From positions 5,270,001 through 5,334,000 of the forward strand of contig NZ_CP063373.1 of assembly GCF_015160855.1 (NCBI RefSeq): a stretch of 64,000 nt of DNA, written 5' to 3'. Source of the stretch: Streptomyces ferrugineus. GTDB lineage: Bacteria > Actinomycetota > Actinomycetes > Streptomycetales > Streptomycetaceae. The notes beneath the pieces are model-generated. The model was not told where the DNA came from and did no database searches. It saw nothing but the letters and a program-made list of their open reading frames with translations. The number at the start of each line of letters is the position of its first letter. Within the stretch, counting starts at the first letter, position 1. Positions 7,726-16,767 of the stretch are shown in pieces. A program made the position numbers and the translations under genes.

Positions 7726-8826
7726 TCAGCGCGAGGGCGGGATCTGGTGCCGTGCCAGCATCACGTCGTAGTGCTGTGCTTCCTTGCGTTCGCGCCAGTC
7801 CCACTGGATACGACCGGTGCGCTGGTCGGCGGGCGGCTGGGGCGGGCGGAGCCTGGCGCCCTCGGCCACGCGCAGCAGGTGGGTGCGGTCGTGGGGGCCG
7901 GCCAGCAGATGCTGGTCCTGGCCGGGCGCGAGCCGGGCGAAGCACACGGCGGCCTTCAGGAAAACGCGCGCCCACGGCGGCACCCGGTAGGTAGCACAGC
8001 CATCGGTATAACGACCGCGGTCATGCAGGGCCAGGGTGGCCGCGGCGTCGTCGTAATCGCCAGGGCGGGCGGTGGCGAGCTGCTGGAAGGAGGCACCGGT
8101 GAAGAGCGCGGCGGCGAGGGCAGCGGCCAACCGGGGATGAGCGGTCACGGCGGCCAAGCGCCGAGCGGCTTCCCGGGCCGTCTGTCCGGTGAGGGGTGTC
8201 GGTGGCGGGCGGTGCCGGAAGACGATCGGCGGCGGCGTACACGAGGCAGTACAGGGAGCGGGGCTGTCGTAGGAGACCAGGCGGTCCAGTGCGGGCAGGG
8301 TGAGCCACCGGTTGGCCGGCCGGGCGGGCTCCTCCGCAGGCTGGGGTACGGGAGCGGTCGTGCCGTAGTAGTGGCGGCAGGCGGCCTGGAAGTCGGCGGT
8401 AATGGCGTAGTCGGCCGTCTCCAGGGCCTGGTGCAGGGCGGCGGGCAGGTGAGGACGGTGGCACACCAGGGTCAGGTGGATGCCGGTCAGGGCGCGCAGT
8501 TCCAGGAGACGCATCATGCGGCGGGCGGTGAGGCGGTGTGCGCGCAGGACGGTCAGCCGGTTCACGGGCAGGGCGGTGATCCAGGCGGTGGCGGCTTCCC
8601 AGGCGGGCTGACGGCCGGCGGGGAAACGGCCCGGGAGCAGGGGCGGTTTACCCAGGGCGGCCAGAAGGTCGTGGGCGAGGCCGGCTTCGCTGGTGGTGCC
8701 CGGGCCGGGGTGCAGGGTGATCCGGCCGGACGGCGGATGGTGGGCGGCCAGGGCGGTGTGCGTGTGGACCGCGTCGTCGCCCGGGTCGAGGACCACGGCG
8801 ACGGACGGTGGCACGGCTGGCGGCAT
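7726..8826 (-). CDS. Module protein 4: degenerate ATPase plus recombinase-like fold
   Basis: A 366-residue protein starting 13 bases after the stop of the upstream AAA gene. The first half keeps the outline of a TniB/TnsC-type domain but lacks Walker A. VLRAHRLTARRMMRLLELR followed by LTLVCHRP resembles the Walker B/sensor region with the acidic pair replaced by Arg-Ala. The second half (about 215-330) contains AAALFTGASFQQLATARPGD and YRVPPWARVFLKA, reminiscent of a tyrosine recombinase box I without its catalytic arginine. Both comparisons are inference. By position it may be the target-choice or regulatory subunit, the place TniQ/TnsD takes in related elements, but no TniQ zinc finger is present. 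Confidence 0.6.
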   Translation of the reverse strand: MPPAVPPSVAVVLDPGDDAVHTHTALAAHHPPSGRITLHPGPGTTSEAGLAHDLLAALGKPPLLPGRFPAGRQPAWEAATAWITALPVNRLTVLRAHRLTARRMMRLLELRALTGIHLTLVCHRPHLPAALHQALETADYAITADFQAACRHYYGTTAPVPQPAEEPARPANRWLTLPALDRLVSYDSPAPCTASCTPPPIVFRHRPPPTPLTGQTAREAARRLAAVTAHPRLAAALAAALFTGASFQQLATARPGDYDDAAATLALHDRGRYTDGCATYRVPPWARVFLKAAVCFARLAPGQDQHLLAGPHDRTHLLRVAEGARLRPPQPPADQRTGRIQWDWRERKEAQHYDVMLARHQIPPSR

Positions 8827-8839
8827 GGCGACGTGATGG

Positions 8840-9583
8840 TCAGGCGAGGCGGCTGAAGGCCCAGCGCAGCAGCTCCTGATCCACCCGGGGGCGGCCGGTG
8901 CGGGCCAGGGCGGTGCGGGTGTGGGCGGCCAACTGGGCCCAGGCGCGGAAATTGCCGTGCGCGGCGTGCTGGTCGGCGAACGTGATGTCGTCGGGGTCGG
9001 CGTCGGCCCAGACCGGATGAAACAAGGGAATGGCCTCGAGGACCTCGCTGGGGGTAAGGCGAGTGAAATGCTGCCAGATGAAAATGCGGGAGGACAGCAT
9101 CGGTTCACGGCGCAGCACGGTGTGGCAGCCCTCCCCGCCGACGAAGATGATCGCGAGCTGGGTTGAGGGTTCGTCCCACAGATAGCGGAAGTACTCGAAT
9201 GCCTCCCCGTTGAGCCACTGGGCCTCGTCCACGAGGAAGGTGCGGGGGCGTTCGGCCAGGGCAGTTTTCAGCAGGCGGTCGAATTCGCTGGGATGGCGCG
9301 GTGGTTCACCGGCCAGGTCGAGCGCGGTGAACAGTTCGTAGCGCACCGCACGGGCGGTGGGACGGGCACGGAAGGTGATCTTTCGGACGTCCTCGTGCGG
9401 TTCGAGTCCCCGCAGGCAGATGTTGACGGCGAGCGTCTTGCCGAAGCCAGCGCCGCCGTGGATGCACATCATGGCGCGGGCGGCGACGGTGTCGGAGATG
9501 TTCTCCCGGGCGGCGAGCAGGGCACGGGTGGTGACCACGGACGCATCGGGCAGGTCGACGTACTGGTAGGTGGCCGCGATCAC
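8840..9583 (-). CDS. TniB/TnsC-like AAA ATPase
   Basis: A 247-residue P-loop ATPase: Walker A GGAGFGKT at 43-50, Walker B TFLVDEAQWL around 116-122, then a sensor-like FVGGEGCHTVLRREPML region and a C-terminal helical lid. Proteins of this family activate DDE transposases and hold target DNA. The GTG start overlaps the transposase stop as GTGA, so the two are translationally coupled. It is shorter than the second ATPase of the module and has no HTH. Identification of the fold is firm; the assignment to transposition rests on the neighbours. Confidence 0.85.
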   Translation of the reverse strand: MIAATYQYVDLPDASVVTTRALLAARENISDTVAARAMMCIHGGAGFGKTLAVNICLRGLEPHEDVRKITFRARPTARAVRYELFTALDLAGEPPRHPSEFDRLLKTALAERPRTFLVDEAQWLNGEAFEYFRYLWDEPSTQLAIIFVGGEGCHTVLRREPMLSSRIFIWQHFTRLTPSEVLEAIPLFHPVWADADPDDITFADQHAAHGNFRAWAQLAAHTRTALARTGRPRVDQELLRWAFSRLA

Positions 9584-11277
9584 GAGGCGTCTCCGTCTTC
9601 AGCGGTCTGTGCAGTGGGTTCGGGCGGGAGGTCGGAGGCAGGTTCGGACGGGACGGGAGAAATCCGGCCAGGCGTGGTCCGGGTGGCGAGGGAGGGAGGG
9701 GTGCGCCAGTCGGCCGGGGGCGCGGCGGGCGGGATGAGGTCCGGCAGCGCGAGCTGCGCGAGGTCGGTGCCAGCGGTCTGGGCGAGTTCGGCCTCGGCCT
9801 GCGCGGTGGTCAGCGCGCCGAGCCGCCGGGGCGCCTCCGGCTGGTCCACGGCGGCGTAGCGCTCGCGCTGGGAAGCCTCCAGGTCCTTCTTCAGACGGCG
9901 GGAACGGGCCGCCCGTGCTCTTCGTACGGCGCTGATCTGTTCGTCGGTGGCCTGGTCGGCCAGGTCCGCAGGACCCAGGTAGCGGCCGGTGACCGCGTGG
10001 TAGACCTCGATCCGGTGGTCGTGATGGGGCATGAAACGGACCCGGACCTGGATCCCGGCCTGCCCGGTCATCCACGGCCCCACATAGTCGCGTCTCCTGA
10101 AACGGATGCCGCGAGTGGTCAGCGTGCGGGTGCCGGCGTCCTCCAGGGTGAACGTCCACAGATCCGTGGCCGGCACCTCCCGCAGCGGCGTGGGATCCTC
10201 CTGCCACGCCTCAAGCGGAGTCCTGCCCCGCAACGGCGCGGGGCGGTGCTCGGTGTTCCACCACAGCGTCCAATCCAGCAGCCGGGCGGTGAAGTCCTCG
10301 AAGCCGAGCAGCACTTCGTCCTTCGGACGGGAGGCACGCTTACCGGGGCGCGGCTGACGAGCATAGCCAGGCAGCGCGGCCAGAAACATGCCCTCCACCG
10401 CCCGGTTCAGTCCCTCCACCGTGCCCTTGAGGTGAGGGGTGTAGGCGGGCAGGTCCTCCACCGTCACGTCCAACAGATCGAACGCGGCCGTCACCGTTCG
10501 GGACAGGAAGTCCTTGCCACGGTCGACACGCACCTTCTCGGGCAGACCACCGAACGGACCGTACGGCTCCTCATGCAGGACCGCGCAGCGCAGCGCGGCC
10601 AGCACCGACTCCCGCGATGGGTCTCCCGGCGTAACCGCAACGCCGGTGATCGCGTTCGTCGCGCAGTCGGTGAACCAGGTGATCCACGGCCTGCGAGCCT
10701 TGCCATCGACATCGACCAGCACCGGCGCCTGCATGTGGTCCGTCTCCCACACCTGATTGCGCCAGCCCCGCGGCCGGGCCAGGAACACATCATGCTTGCG
10801 CGCCGCCCGCTCCCCACCCGCGAGCCCCGCCCGCTCCCCCGGCGTCAGATCACGCCGGATCGCCCGGTGCAGCGTCGGAATCGACGGAGGCGGCTCCCCC
10901 TCGCCCTTGGCCGCGCGAGCGATCAGCTCACGATGGACCGCCGCGACGTTGCCCTTCCACAAGGCCAGCAGGCGGCGCACTTCCGGGGTGACGGAGAAGC
11001 GGTCTTTACTCTGGGCCCGCGCCCCGGGCTCCGCGGCCGCGGACTCATCCCGCTCGGCAGCGGCAAGCCACCGCCACACCGTGCGCTCGGTCACTTCCAA
11101 CGACTGAGCCATCAGCCGTACATGCCGGGTCGTCAGTTTCTGGTCCTGCCGCAGGGCGAGCAGCCGGCGCACGGCAGGGCCGCGCAGCGCCGACAGGGAG
11201 GACGACGGCAGACCTCCCCGCGCGTGCGGACCGTCCTCGTGGTCGCCAGCCTCTCCCGGACCGGAGGCCCCGGTCAC
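9580..11277 (-). CDS. DDE transposase, Mu/TniA-like
   Basis: A 565-residue transposase. An N-terminal helix-turn-helix (TTRHVRLMAQSLEVTERTVW, about 49-68) and a second DNA-binding segment (98-150) precede an rve integrase core with a full catalytic triad: Asp180 (WETDH), Asp252 (VRVDRGKDF) and Glu288 (KGTVEGLN), a D-35-E spacing. A Mu-C-type beta-barrel follows (GIRFRRRDYVGPWM near 415), then a charged coiled tail. Start: a GTG forming a GTGA overlap with the stop of the upstream gene is preferred over the longer frame, whose extra 114 residues are out-of-phase upstream sequence. It looks catalytically intact. The product would act on element ends, perhaps the repeats upstream of the module. 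Confidence 0.9.
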   Translation of the reverse strand: MTGASGPGEAGDHEDGPHARGGLPSSSLSALRGPAVRRLLALRQDQKLTTRHVRLMAQSLEVTERTVWRWLAAAERDESAAAEPGARAQSKDRFSVTPEVRRLLALWKGNVAAVHRELIARAAKGEGEPPPSIPTLHRAIRRDLTPGERAGLAGGERAARKHDVFLARPRGWRNQVWETDHMQAPVLVDVDGKARRPWITWFTDCATNAITGVAVTPGDPSRESVLAALRCAVLHEEPYGPFGGLPEKVRVDRGKDFLSRTVTAAFDLLDVTVEDLPAYTPHLKGTVEGLNRAVEGMFLAALPGYARQPRPGKRASRPKDEVLLGFEDFTARLLDWTLWWNTEHRPAPLRGRTPLEAWQEDPTPLREVPATDLWTFTLEDAGTRTLTTRGIRFRRRDYVGPWMTGQAGIQVRVRFMPHHDHRIEVYHAVTGRYLGPADLADQATDEQISAVRRARAARSRRLKKDLEASQRERYAAVDQPEAPRRLGALTTAQAEAELAQTAGTDLAQLALPDLIPPAAPPADWRTPPSLATRTTPGRISPVPSEPASDLPPEPTAQTAEDGDAS

Positions 11278-12542
11278 AGCGGCCCCATGAGCCGTGCGCA
11301 GGCCCGCTCCAGCAACCGGCGGTCCACCACCGCACGGCTCTTGCCGTAGATCTCGGCGGTCAGGTGCGAGGTCAGCTTCGCCCACGTCCGGAAATTGCCG
11401 TGGCCCACATGCTCGTCCACCCACACGACATCGTCCTCGCTGACGTCCTCCCACAGCGGGTGGAAGGCAGCCATGACGGTTGCCACCTCGCGCGGGCTGA
11501 GGCGCGGCACCAACTCCCAGGTCAGCACCCGAGAGGCCAGCGCGGGCACCCGGCGCAGCGCCCGTTCGCTGCCCGCGCCCGCCAGCACGAGTGCCGTGTC
11601 CGTGTCCGGGTGGTCCCATAGCCCGCGCAGAAACTCCAGCGCCGGCCCCGGAAGGCGCTGTGCCTCGTCCAGTACCAGCACGCGGGGCTGCCGTAGCGCG
11701 TTCACCAGCATCAGGTCGGCCTCCCCCGCCCCGCGCGGCAGACGCCTGCCCAGCTCGAGGGCGTCTGCGAGCACCCGGCGCAGTTCGGGAACCGTCGGGT
11801 GCACACCGACATGGACCCGACGGACCCGGGCCGGGTGCGGCAACTGGGAAAGGGCGTACTGCAACGCGACGGTCTTACCCTGGCCAGCGTCGCCGTACAG
11901 ACACACCACCGCCCCGACCGCGGCCGCGTGCGCGACCGTCCGCAGCACCGACCGCACAGCAGGCGTGTGCACCACCTGGGCATCCGGGACCAGGACCGGG
12001 ACCTGCGCCAGGTGCTTCTGCTCCCGCAGAAACACCTGCCCACCGACGCCTTTCTCGGCCACCACGTTCAGGCCCAGCTCGCTGAGGGGATCCGCCCGGC
12101 GCGGCCCGGCCACCTCAGGCTCCCGCCCGGTCAGCAAAGCCCGCCCCGCCCGTCGGTCCCTGCGGATCACCCGGCTCAACGTCGACATCGACGGAACTGG
12201 CACCTCACCGCCGGCAGCCACCAGCCGACGCCTCAGCTCCGAGACATTGCCCCCCGCCTCACCCAGCAGCTCCCACACCTCGTCCGACACCACGTATCCC
12301 TGCCGGACCGGCGCCTCCGCCCGCCCCGTCGCCTTCGCCTGCTCCAGCCAGCGCCAGACCGTACGCTCCGAAACACCCACCGTCTCAGCAACCGCCCGCA
12401 CATGCCGCGTCGACAACTCCCCAGCCTGCTGCCGCTCCAGCAGACGACGCACCACCAACGCCCTCGGCAGCACAGCCCCCCGGCCGGCCCCTCTACCTTG
12501 ATCCACCCCCCGATCACACCTGCCCAGCCCGCCCCACCGCAT
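11274..12542 (-). CDS. HTH-AAA fusion ATPase of the transposition module
   Basis: About 420 residues. Residues 24-140 match the N-terminal DNA-binding region of the adjacent transposase (HVRAVAETVGVSERTVWRWL versus its HTH). The rest is a TniB-like ATPase with Walker A GDAGQGKT (217-224) and Walker B VLVLDEAQRL (about 288-297). So one polypeptide combines the transposase's end-recognition part with an activator ATPase, while a second ATPase is encoded downstream. The ATG at 12542 lies inside an upstream repeat; a GTG at 12506 is an alternative start. It is the first gene of the four-gene unit. Confidence 0.8.
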   Translation of the reverse strand: MRWGGLGRCDRGVDQGRGAGRGAVLPRALVVRRLLERQQAGELSTRHVRAVAETVGVSERTVWRWLEQAKATGRAEAPVRQGYVVSDEVWELLGEAGGNVSELRRRLVAAGGEVPVPSMSTLSRVIRRDRRAGRALLTGREPEVAGPRRADPLSELGLNVVAEKGVGGQVFLREQKHLAQVPVLVPDAQVVHTPAVRSVLRTVAHAAAVGAVVCLYGDAGQGKTVALQYALSQLPHPARVRRVHVGVHPTVPELRRVLADALELGRRLPRGAGEADLMLVNALRQPRVLVLDEAQRLPGPALEFLRGLWDHPDTDTALVLAGAGSERALRRVPALASRVLTWELVPRLSPREVATVMAAFHPLWEDVSEDDVVWVDEHVGHGNFRTWAKLTSHLTAEIYGKSRAVVDRRLLERACARLMGPL

Positions 12543-12631
12543 CAGAACTCACGAACCTGAGACAGCATCACCCACCATCAGATAAAGCCTCACGACAGCG
12601 ACCCCGCCCATCAGGCTCTCGCCTCATGACA
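12531..12631 (-). repeat. Three ~33-bp direct repeats upstream of the module
   Basis: Read on the minus strand, three units start at 12631, 12597 and 12564. Each begins TGTC; the first two continue with (A/G)TGAGGC and all end near CTGATG(G). Spacing is 34 and 33 bp, about three helical turns. Arrays beginning TGT are what DDE elements of the Tn7/Tn5053 type use as transposase-binding sites at their ends. They could equally be operator sites for the HTH-ATPase gene that starts within the third copy. Confidence 0.65.
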
Positions 12632-12735
12632 GTGCCGATCCCGCCCCAACACCCCACTGACCAGCGCCGACACAGCACACCACCAGACCAGCACCACCGA
12701 CTCTCACCACTACCGACCCCAAGCCGCAAGGTCAC

Positions 12736-13175
12736 ACTTCCGCTATGCCGCCCGCCAGGACTGGGACAAGATCGCCAAGTTCCTCAAGCCCGTCTACACG
12801 GCACCGACCGAGGAGGCCGCCCTGGAGCGGTTCGCGGAGTTCGCTGACGCGTGGGGCAGAAAGTATCCGGCGATCGTGAAGCTGTGGGAGAACGCCTGGG
12901 AGGAATTCACCCCGTTCCTGCAGTTCGACACCGAGATCCGCCGCATCGTCTGCACCACCAACGCAATTGAGTCGGTGAATGCGCGGATACGACGGGCGGT
13001 CAAGGCCCGCGGCCACTTCCCCAGCGAGCAGGCCGCGTTGAAGTGCGTCCACATGGCGATCATGTCGCTCAACCCCACGGGCAAGGGCCAGGCCCGCTGG
13101 ACCATGCGCTGGAAGACCGCGCTGAACGCCTTCGACATCACCTTCGACGGTCGACTCTCAGCAGCCCGACAGTAA
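12736..13175 (+). pseudogene. IS256-family transposase, C-terminal fragment
   Basis: The frame from SHFRYAARQDWDKIAK onward is the C-terminal third of a Mutator/IS256 transposase. It includes KLWENAWEEFTPFL, the TNAIESVNARIRRAVKARGH block with the catalytic Glu region, and PTGKGQARWTMRWKTALN. The N-terminal two thirds are missing. The break at about 12736 adjoins the repeats of the four-gene module. Not functional. Confidence 0.85.
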
Positions 13176-13202
13176 CCAACAACCCCAGTTACACCGCTCG
13201 TT

Positions 13203-13740
13203 TGACAGACCCGTTTCCGGAAGTTCGCCCGCTGGCTCGAAGCCAGGGGCATCGCGCGACTCACGGACGTGGACCAGGAGATGCCGTCGCAGTACGCCGC
13301 ACACCTGGGCGAGAAGGGCTCCACCGGAGTGCACGAGCGGCAGTTGTTCGCCCTGACCCGCGTGCACCTGCTGCCCGAGGACCGGCTGGTGATGCCGCCG
13401 TGGGAAGACCCGGGCGCGGGCCATCATCGACTTCCTCGGCGACAACGTCAGCCGGGACAGAGGCGAGAACAAGGAGGTCGTCATCCACTCGGCCACCATG
13501 TCGCCGCTCCTGGTCTGGGCGCTGCACTGCGTCCTCGACCTCGCGCCGGACATCATCGACGCCCACTGGGCCTGGCGCCGGCTCAAGGTGAACATCCGCC
13601 CCAGCAACGCCGCGCCCGCAGACGGGGCTCAGGCTCGTTCGCGTCCGCGCCTACCTGCAGCACCTGGAGGCGAACTGCGGGAGACTCCCGGCGTACAGCG
13701 GCAACACCGGCCAGCGATCATCACGGCCGCAGCCAGTACT
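13203..13740 (+). pseudogene. Tyrosine recombinase pseudogene
   Basis: Fragments of a phage-integrase-type recombinase appear in successive frames: FRKFARWLEARGIARLTDVD...GEKGSTGVHERQLFALTRVH, then after a shift IDFLGDNVSRDRGENKEVV and DIIDAHWAWRRLKVNIRPSN, then VRAYLQHLEANCGRLPAYSG in another frame. At least two frameshifts and the lack of a C-terminal catalytic domain make it dead. The family usually occurs in plasmid- or ICE-borne recombinase trios together with a small DUF6262 protein, a fragment of which is present at 34373. Confidence 0.75.
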
Positions 13741-14448
13741 CCCTGACCCGACGAACCCACTCGTATGGCTTGTCGAGGAAAGGCAGGACGAGGCGGCGCT
13801 GGCGCGCAGCGCGGTCTCCGGCGATGCCCCCTCAGTCCGACGTCGTCGGGATCACCCAGCGCCTCCAGCGCACAGGCGAGCTGGTGGATGCCCCGACCAG
13901 CCGGGACCGCCTGTTCCAATAGCTCATCAGCGGAGACGGTTCGGCTGTGGCAAGTCCCGTCCCGCCGAGGTGCGGCAGGGCGGAGGCCTTCGGTTGTTCT
14001 GGGAGTCCATCCCTCGCGCCAGACCGGTCCCTCCCGCCGCTCCCGCGACCCCTGGTCGTTCGTCCTGGAGGGCAGACCAGGTGATGGTGACGCGGAGGCT
14101 TACCGCCGTTCCGGGACAAAGATCCCCAAGGCTAGACAGGCCCCGCTCACCAATGGCGGCGCACTGGGCGTAGAACTGCAAACCGTCAGGCCCACAGCCT
14201 CCCGGCGGGAAGTCTCGCCCGGTGATGCTGCCACCGTGAGTTTCATGTCCTCAGCCCGCTGGCAGGGGCCGACCTCTCAGCAGTTCTCGAGCCTGGAGCT
14301 CTCCCATAGACCGAGGTCCCTGCCGGTCGCGGGGGACACGAACGCCTCGTGAGATGGCGTGCCTGGAGCACTTCTAATTAGAGCGCCGTGTGCTCCGCAC
14401 AGAGCTGACCTGCGTGTACGTGCTTCCGATAGGCAGAGGAGAACAAGG
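13741..14448. other. Decayed stretch without an intact gene
   Basis: No convincing open gene. A minus-strand segment at about 13745-13935 (LLEQAVPAGRGIHQLACALE and, in another frame, FLDKPYEWVRRVREYW) reads like a broken hypothetical protein. The rest has no recognised content. The last 15 bases include the AGGAG that probably serves the IS110 transposase. Confidence 0.4.
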
Positions 14449-15679
14449 TTGGGCGGAGTGACCTGCGGGATCGACTGGGCGGAGAACCACCACGACATAG
14501 CCCTTGTCGACCAGGCCGGCGAGCAGCTGGCCAAGCTGCGGATCAGCGACGACAGCGCGGGCTTCCAGGCCCTGCTCGAACTGCTAGCCCGCCATGCCGA
14601 CAGCCCCGACGATCCCATCCCCTTCGCCATCGAGACACCCCGCGGCCTGCTGGTCGCCTGCCTGCGGGCCACCGCCCGGAAGGTCTACTCGATCAACCCG
14701 CTGGCGGTCGCCCGCTACCGGGACCGCGGCAGCGTCTGCCGCGCGAAGTCGGACGCCGCAGACGCCCGTATCCTGGCCAACATCCTGCGCACCGACATCA
14801 GGGCCCACCGGCCGCTGCCCACCGACAGCGAGCTCGGCCAGGCCGTCGCCGTGCTGGCCCGCGCCCACCAGGACGCGGTCTGGGACAAGGGCCAGCTCGT
14901 CAACCGGCTCCGCTCCCACCTGCCCGAATACCACCCAGCAGCCCTGCTGGCCTTCCACGGCAGCGGCCGGCTGGGCCTGGACTCGGCTCCGGCACGAGCT
15001 GTGGTGGAAGCGGCCCCAACGCCGACCCAGGCGGCCAGGCTCACCCGGGCCCAACTGCGGTCCCTGATCAACCGGACCGGCCGCCGCCGCAACACCGACG
15101 AGCTGGTCGAACGGCTTCGCAGATCTTCCGAGCGGACCAGTCCCACCAACTACCTCTGGTCGAGCAGGCCATGGGTCGCCAGACCGCTGCCCTGTTCCAA
15201 CAGCTCGACGCCGCCTGCAAGAGCGTGGAGGACCTTGCGGAAGCAACCGAACAGGCCTTCCTCGCCGACCCCGACGCCGAGATCATCACCAGCCTCCCCG
15301 GCTTGTCGACCATGTCCGGGCCCGTATCCGCGCCGGGATCGGCGACAACCCGAGCCGGTTCGCCGACGCCCGAGCCCTCAAGGCATACGCCGGCGCGGCA
15401 CCAGTCACCCGAGCCTCGGACCGCAGCGATGTCGTCGTCGCCCGCACCATCAAGAACCGGCGGCTCGCCTCCGTCAGCTACGTGTGGGCCGTCGCCGCTC
15501 TGAGATCCGAAGAACCACGTGCCCACTACGACCGCCGACGAACCAGCGGCGAACGCCACACCGCAGCGTTGAGGAACCTGTTCAATATGCTCCTCGGCTG
15601 CCTCTACCACTGGCTGCAGAACCGCCCCCTCTACGACCCCGAACGCGCCTTCGTCAGTCACCTCGCGCTGGTCGCATGA
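14449..15679 (+). pseudogene. IS110-family transposase, two frameshifts
   Basis: All parts of an IS110/IS1111-type DEDD transposase are present but in three frames. The first holds CGIDWAENHHDIALVD, AIETPRGLLVAC and KSDAADARILANIL; the second IFRADQSHQLPLVEQAMGRQ; the third DNPSRFADARALKAYAGAAP through LYDPERAFVSHLALVA. Shifts fall near 15120 and 15320, both to the -1 phase. The likely start is TTG behind AGGAG, with GTG nine bases later as an alternative. Presumed inactive unless the shifts are sequencing errors. No terminal repeats are expected for this family. Confidence 0.85.
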
Positions 15680-15749
15680 CCAACCGACCTGACCGCCAAC
15701 GACATGAGAGGTCTGCCACGTCTACGGCCGCATCGGGCTCGGACCAGTT

Positions 15750-15900
15750 CGTGCCTGGTTGGCCGTACTCGTTCGTCGCCGCCCTGGAATCGGGCCGGAC
15801 GTCCTGGTGCCAGCTCCTGGACGCTGTCCATCTCGGCCCGGCCGACGATGTCGCCGAGGTCACCGCCGCCCAGGCCCGCAAGGTGGTCGTCGATGGGCCG
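15750..15900 (+). pseudogene. IS701-type transposase fragment (N-terminal region)
   Basis: A short stretch, PGWPYSFVAALESGRTSWCQ...LLDAVHLGPADDVAEVTAAQ, matches the middle of a Streptomyces IS701-like transposase. Both sides are lost. A C-terminal fragment of the same kind lies at 22650, but there is no proof that they were once one gene. Confidence 0.65.
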
Positions 15901-16215
15901 GTCTCCGGGAGAACCGCGCCCACGCGGTCGGACGGTTGCTGTGGCGAGAGGGCACCCCGGGCTCTCAACGCCGTCCTGCCGCACCCGTGCTCTGTCCCAC
16001 CAGCGTCCCAGCGGGTCAGAGGAAGCACGAGGTCCTTACCTGTTTCGGCGTCCCAGCGTCCCATGAGACACCGATTTCTTGCGCGCCGTTGGAGCGCCCT
16101 GCCAGCGTCGGCATCCCTCGGGACACGGCCACGGGACTCCAAACCCTGCCTGACCACCAGAACCGGCAGGCGCGGGTGCCAGGCCGCGCCCGTCACACCT
16201 CACGGAGGGAGTGCT

Positions 16216-16767
16216 ATGAATGCTCGCAAGGGTGCCGAGCGGACCCGCCGGCCGCTGGCGGTGATCGCCTCGGTCCTGCTCATTACGGGTGTCTCGACCG
16301 GCGCCGCCACGGCGGACGGTGCGCACGACGGCAAGCGGGACGGGAAGTACTGCGTTGTCGAGGTCGGCAAGTCGGTCGACGGGGGCTTCTCGCCGGTGAA
16401 GTCCCAGACATGCAGCAATGACCCGACCTCGTCGGCCTTCAGGGCGGCGGCCGCACTCAACATTCTGCTCATGGAGTGGTTCTGGAACGCCTACAACAAC
16501 CCGGGGGACGTCACGCGCATCGTCGTGTCGGACGCGGACCAGCGCTGCGACTCATCCGGCTACCGCCTGCGGCCGAACCTCATCTGGGACAACGAGATCT
16601 CCGGCTTCTACACGTACAGCTACTGCCGTGAGGTGACCATCTACGACGGTTACAACAGGGACGGCGACTCGCAGTACTGGTACGACGGGACGGGCGACGG
16701 GCCCAATGTGCCTTATGTCGGCGACTGGATGAACGACCGGACCAGCTCCCTCTGGATCCGGGCCTGA
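16216..16767 (+). CDS. Secreted protein, beta/gamma-crystallin-like C-terminus
   Basis: A 183-residue protein behind GGAGGG. A Sec signal peptide (basic MNARKGAERTRRP, hydrophobic core VIASVLLITGVS, Ala-rich cleavage region near 30-34) precedes a mature part with several Cys (CVVEVGK, QTCSND, QRCDSS, YSYCREV). The C-terminus, IYDGYNRDGDSQYWYDGTGD followed by DWMNDRTSSLWI, has the spacing of beta/gamma-crystallin or peptidase-inhibitor I36 repeats found in many small Streptomyces exoproteins. Probably extracellular and disulphide-stabilised. It stands alone between IS remnants; its role is unknown. Confidence 0.8.
   Translation: MNARKGAERTRRPLAVIASVLLITGVSTGAATADGAHDGKRDGKYCVVEVGKSVDGGFSPVKSQTCSNDPTSSAFRAAAALNILLMEWFWNAYNNPGDVTRIVVSDADQRCDSSGYRLRPNLIWDNEISGFYTYSYCREVTIYDGYNRDGDSQYWYDGTGDGPNVPYVGDWMNDRTSSLWIRA

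Larger units (their letters stand above)
7726..12631 (-). mobile_element. Four-gene transposition-like module
   Basis: HTH-ATPase, DDE transposase, AAA ATPase and a fourth protein are read as one overlapping unit. Repeats flank the promoter side; to the right lies a truncated IS256 gene, so that side probably marks an insertion boundary. No matching repeat is seen in the 18 bases between the fourth gene and the Tpg paralogue, so the left end is missing, cryptic or inside the coding sequence. Whether the element is mobile or domesticated is undecided. Confidence 0.6.

Noticed and set aside
7600..7760. Expected left terminal repeat of the four-gene module
   Set aside because: CAGGTTCGGGTTCAG at about 7716 resembles part of the third right-hand repeat, but the match is too short to call.
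9396..9420. T-arm-like string GGTTCGAGTCC on the plus strand
   Set aside because: It lies inside the AAA ATPase gene; stem pairing fails and no acceptor or anticodon arm fits, so it is not a tRNA.
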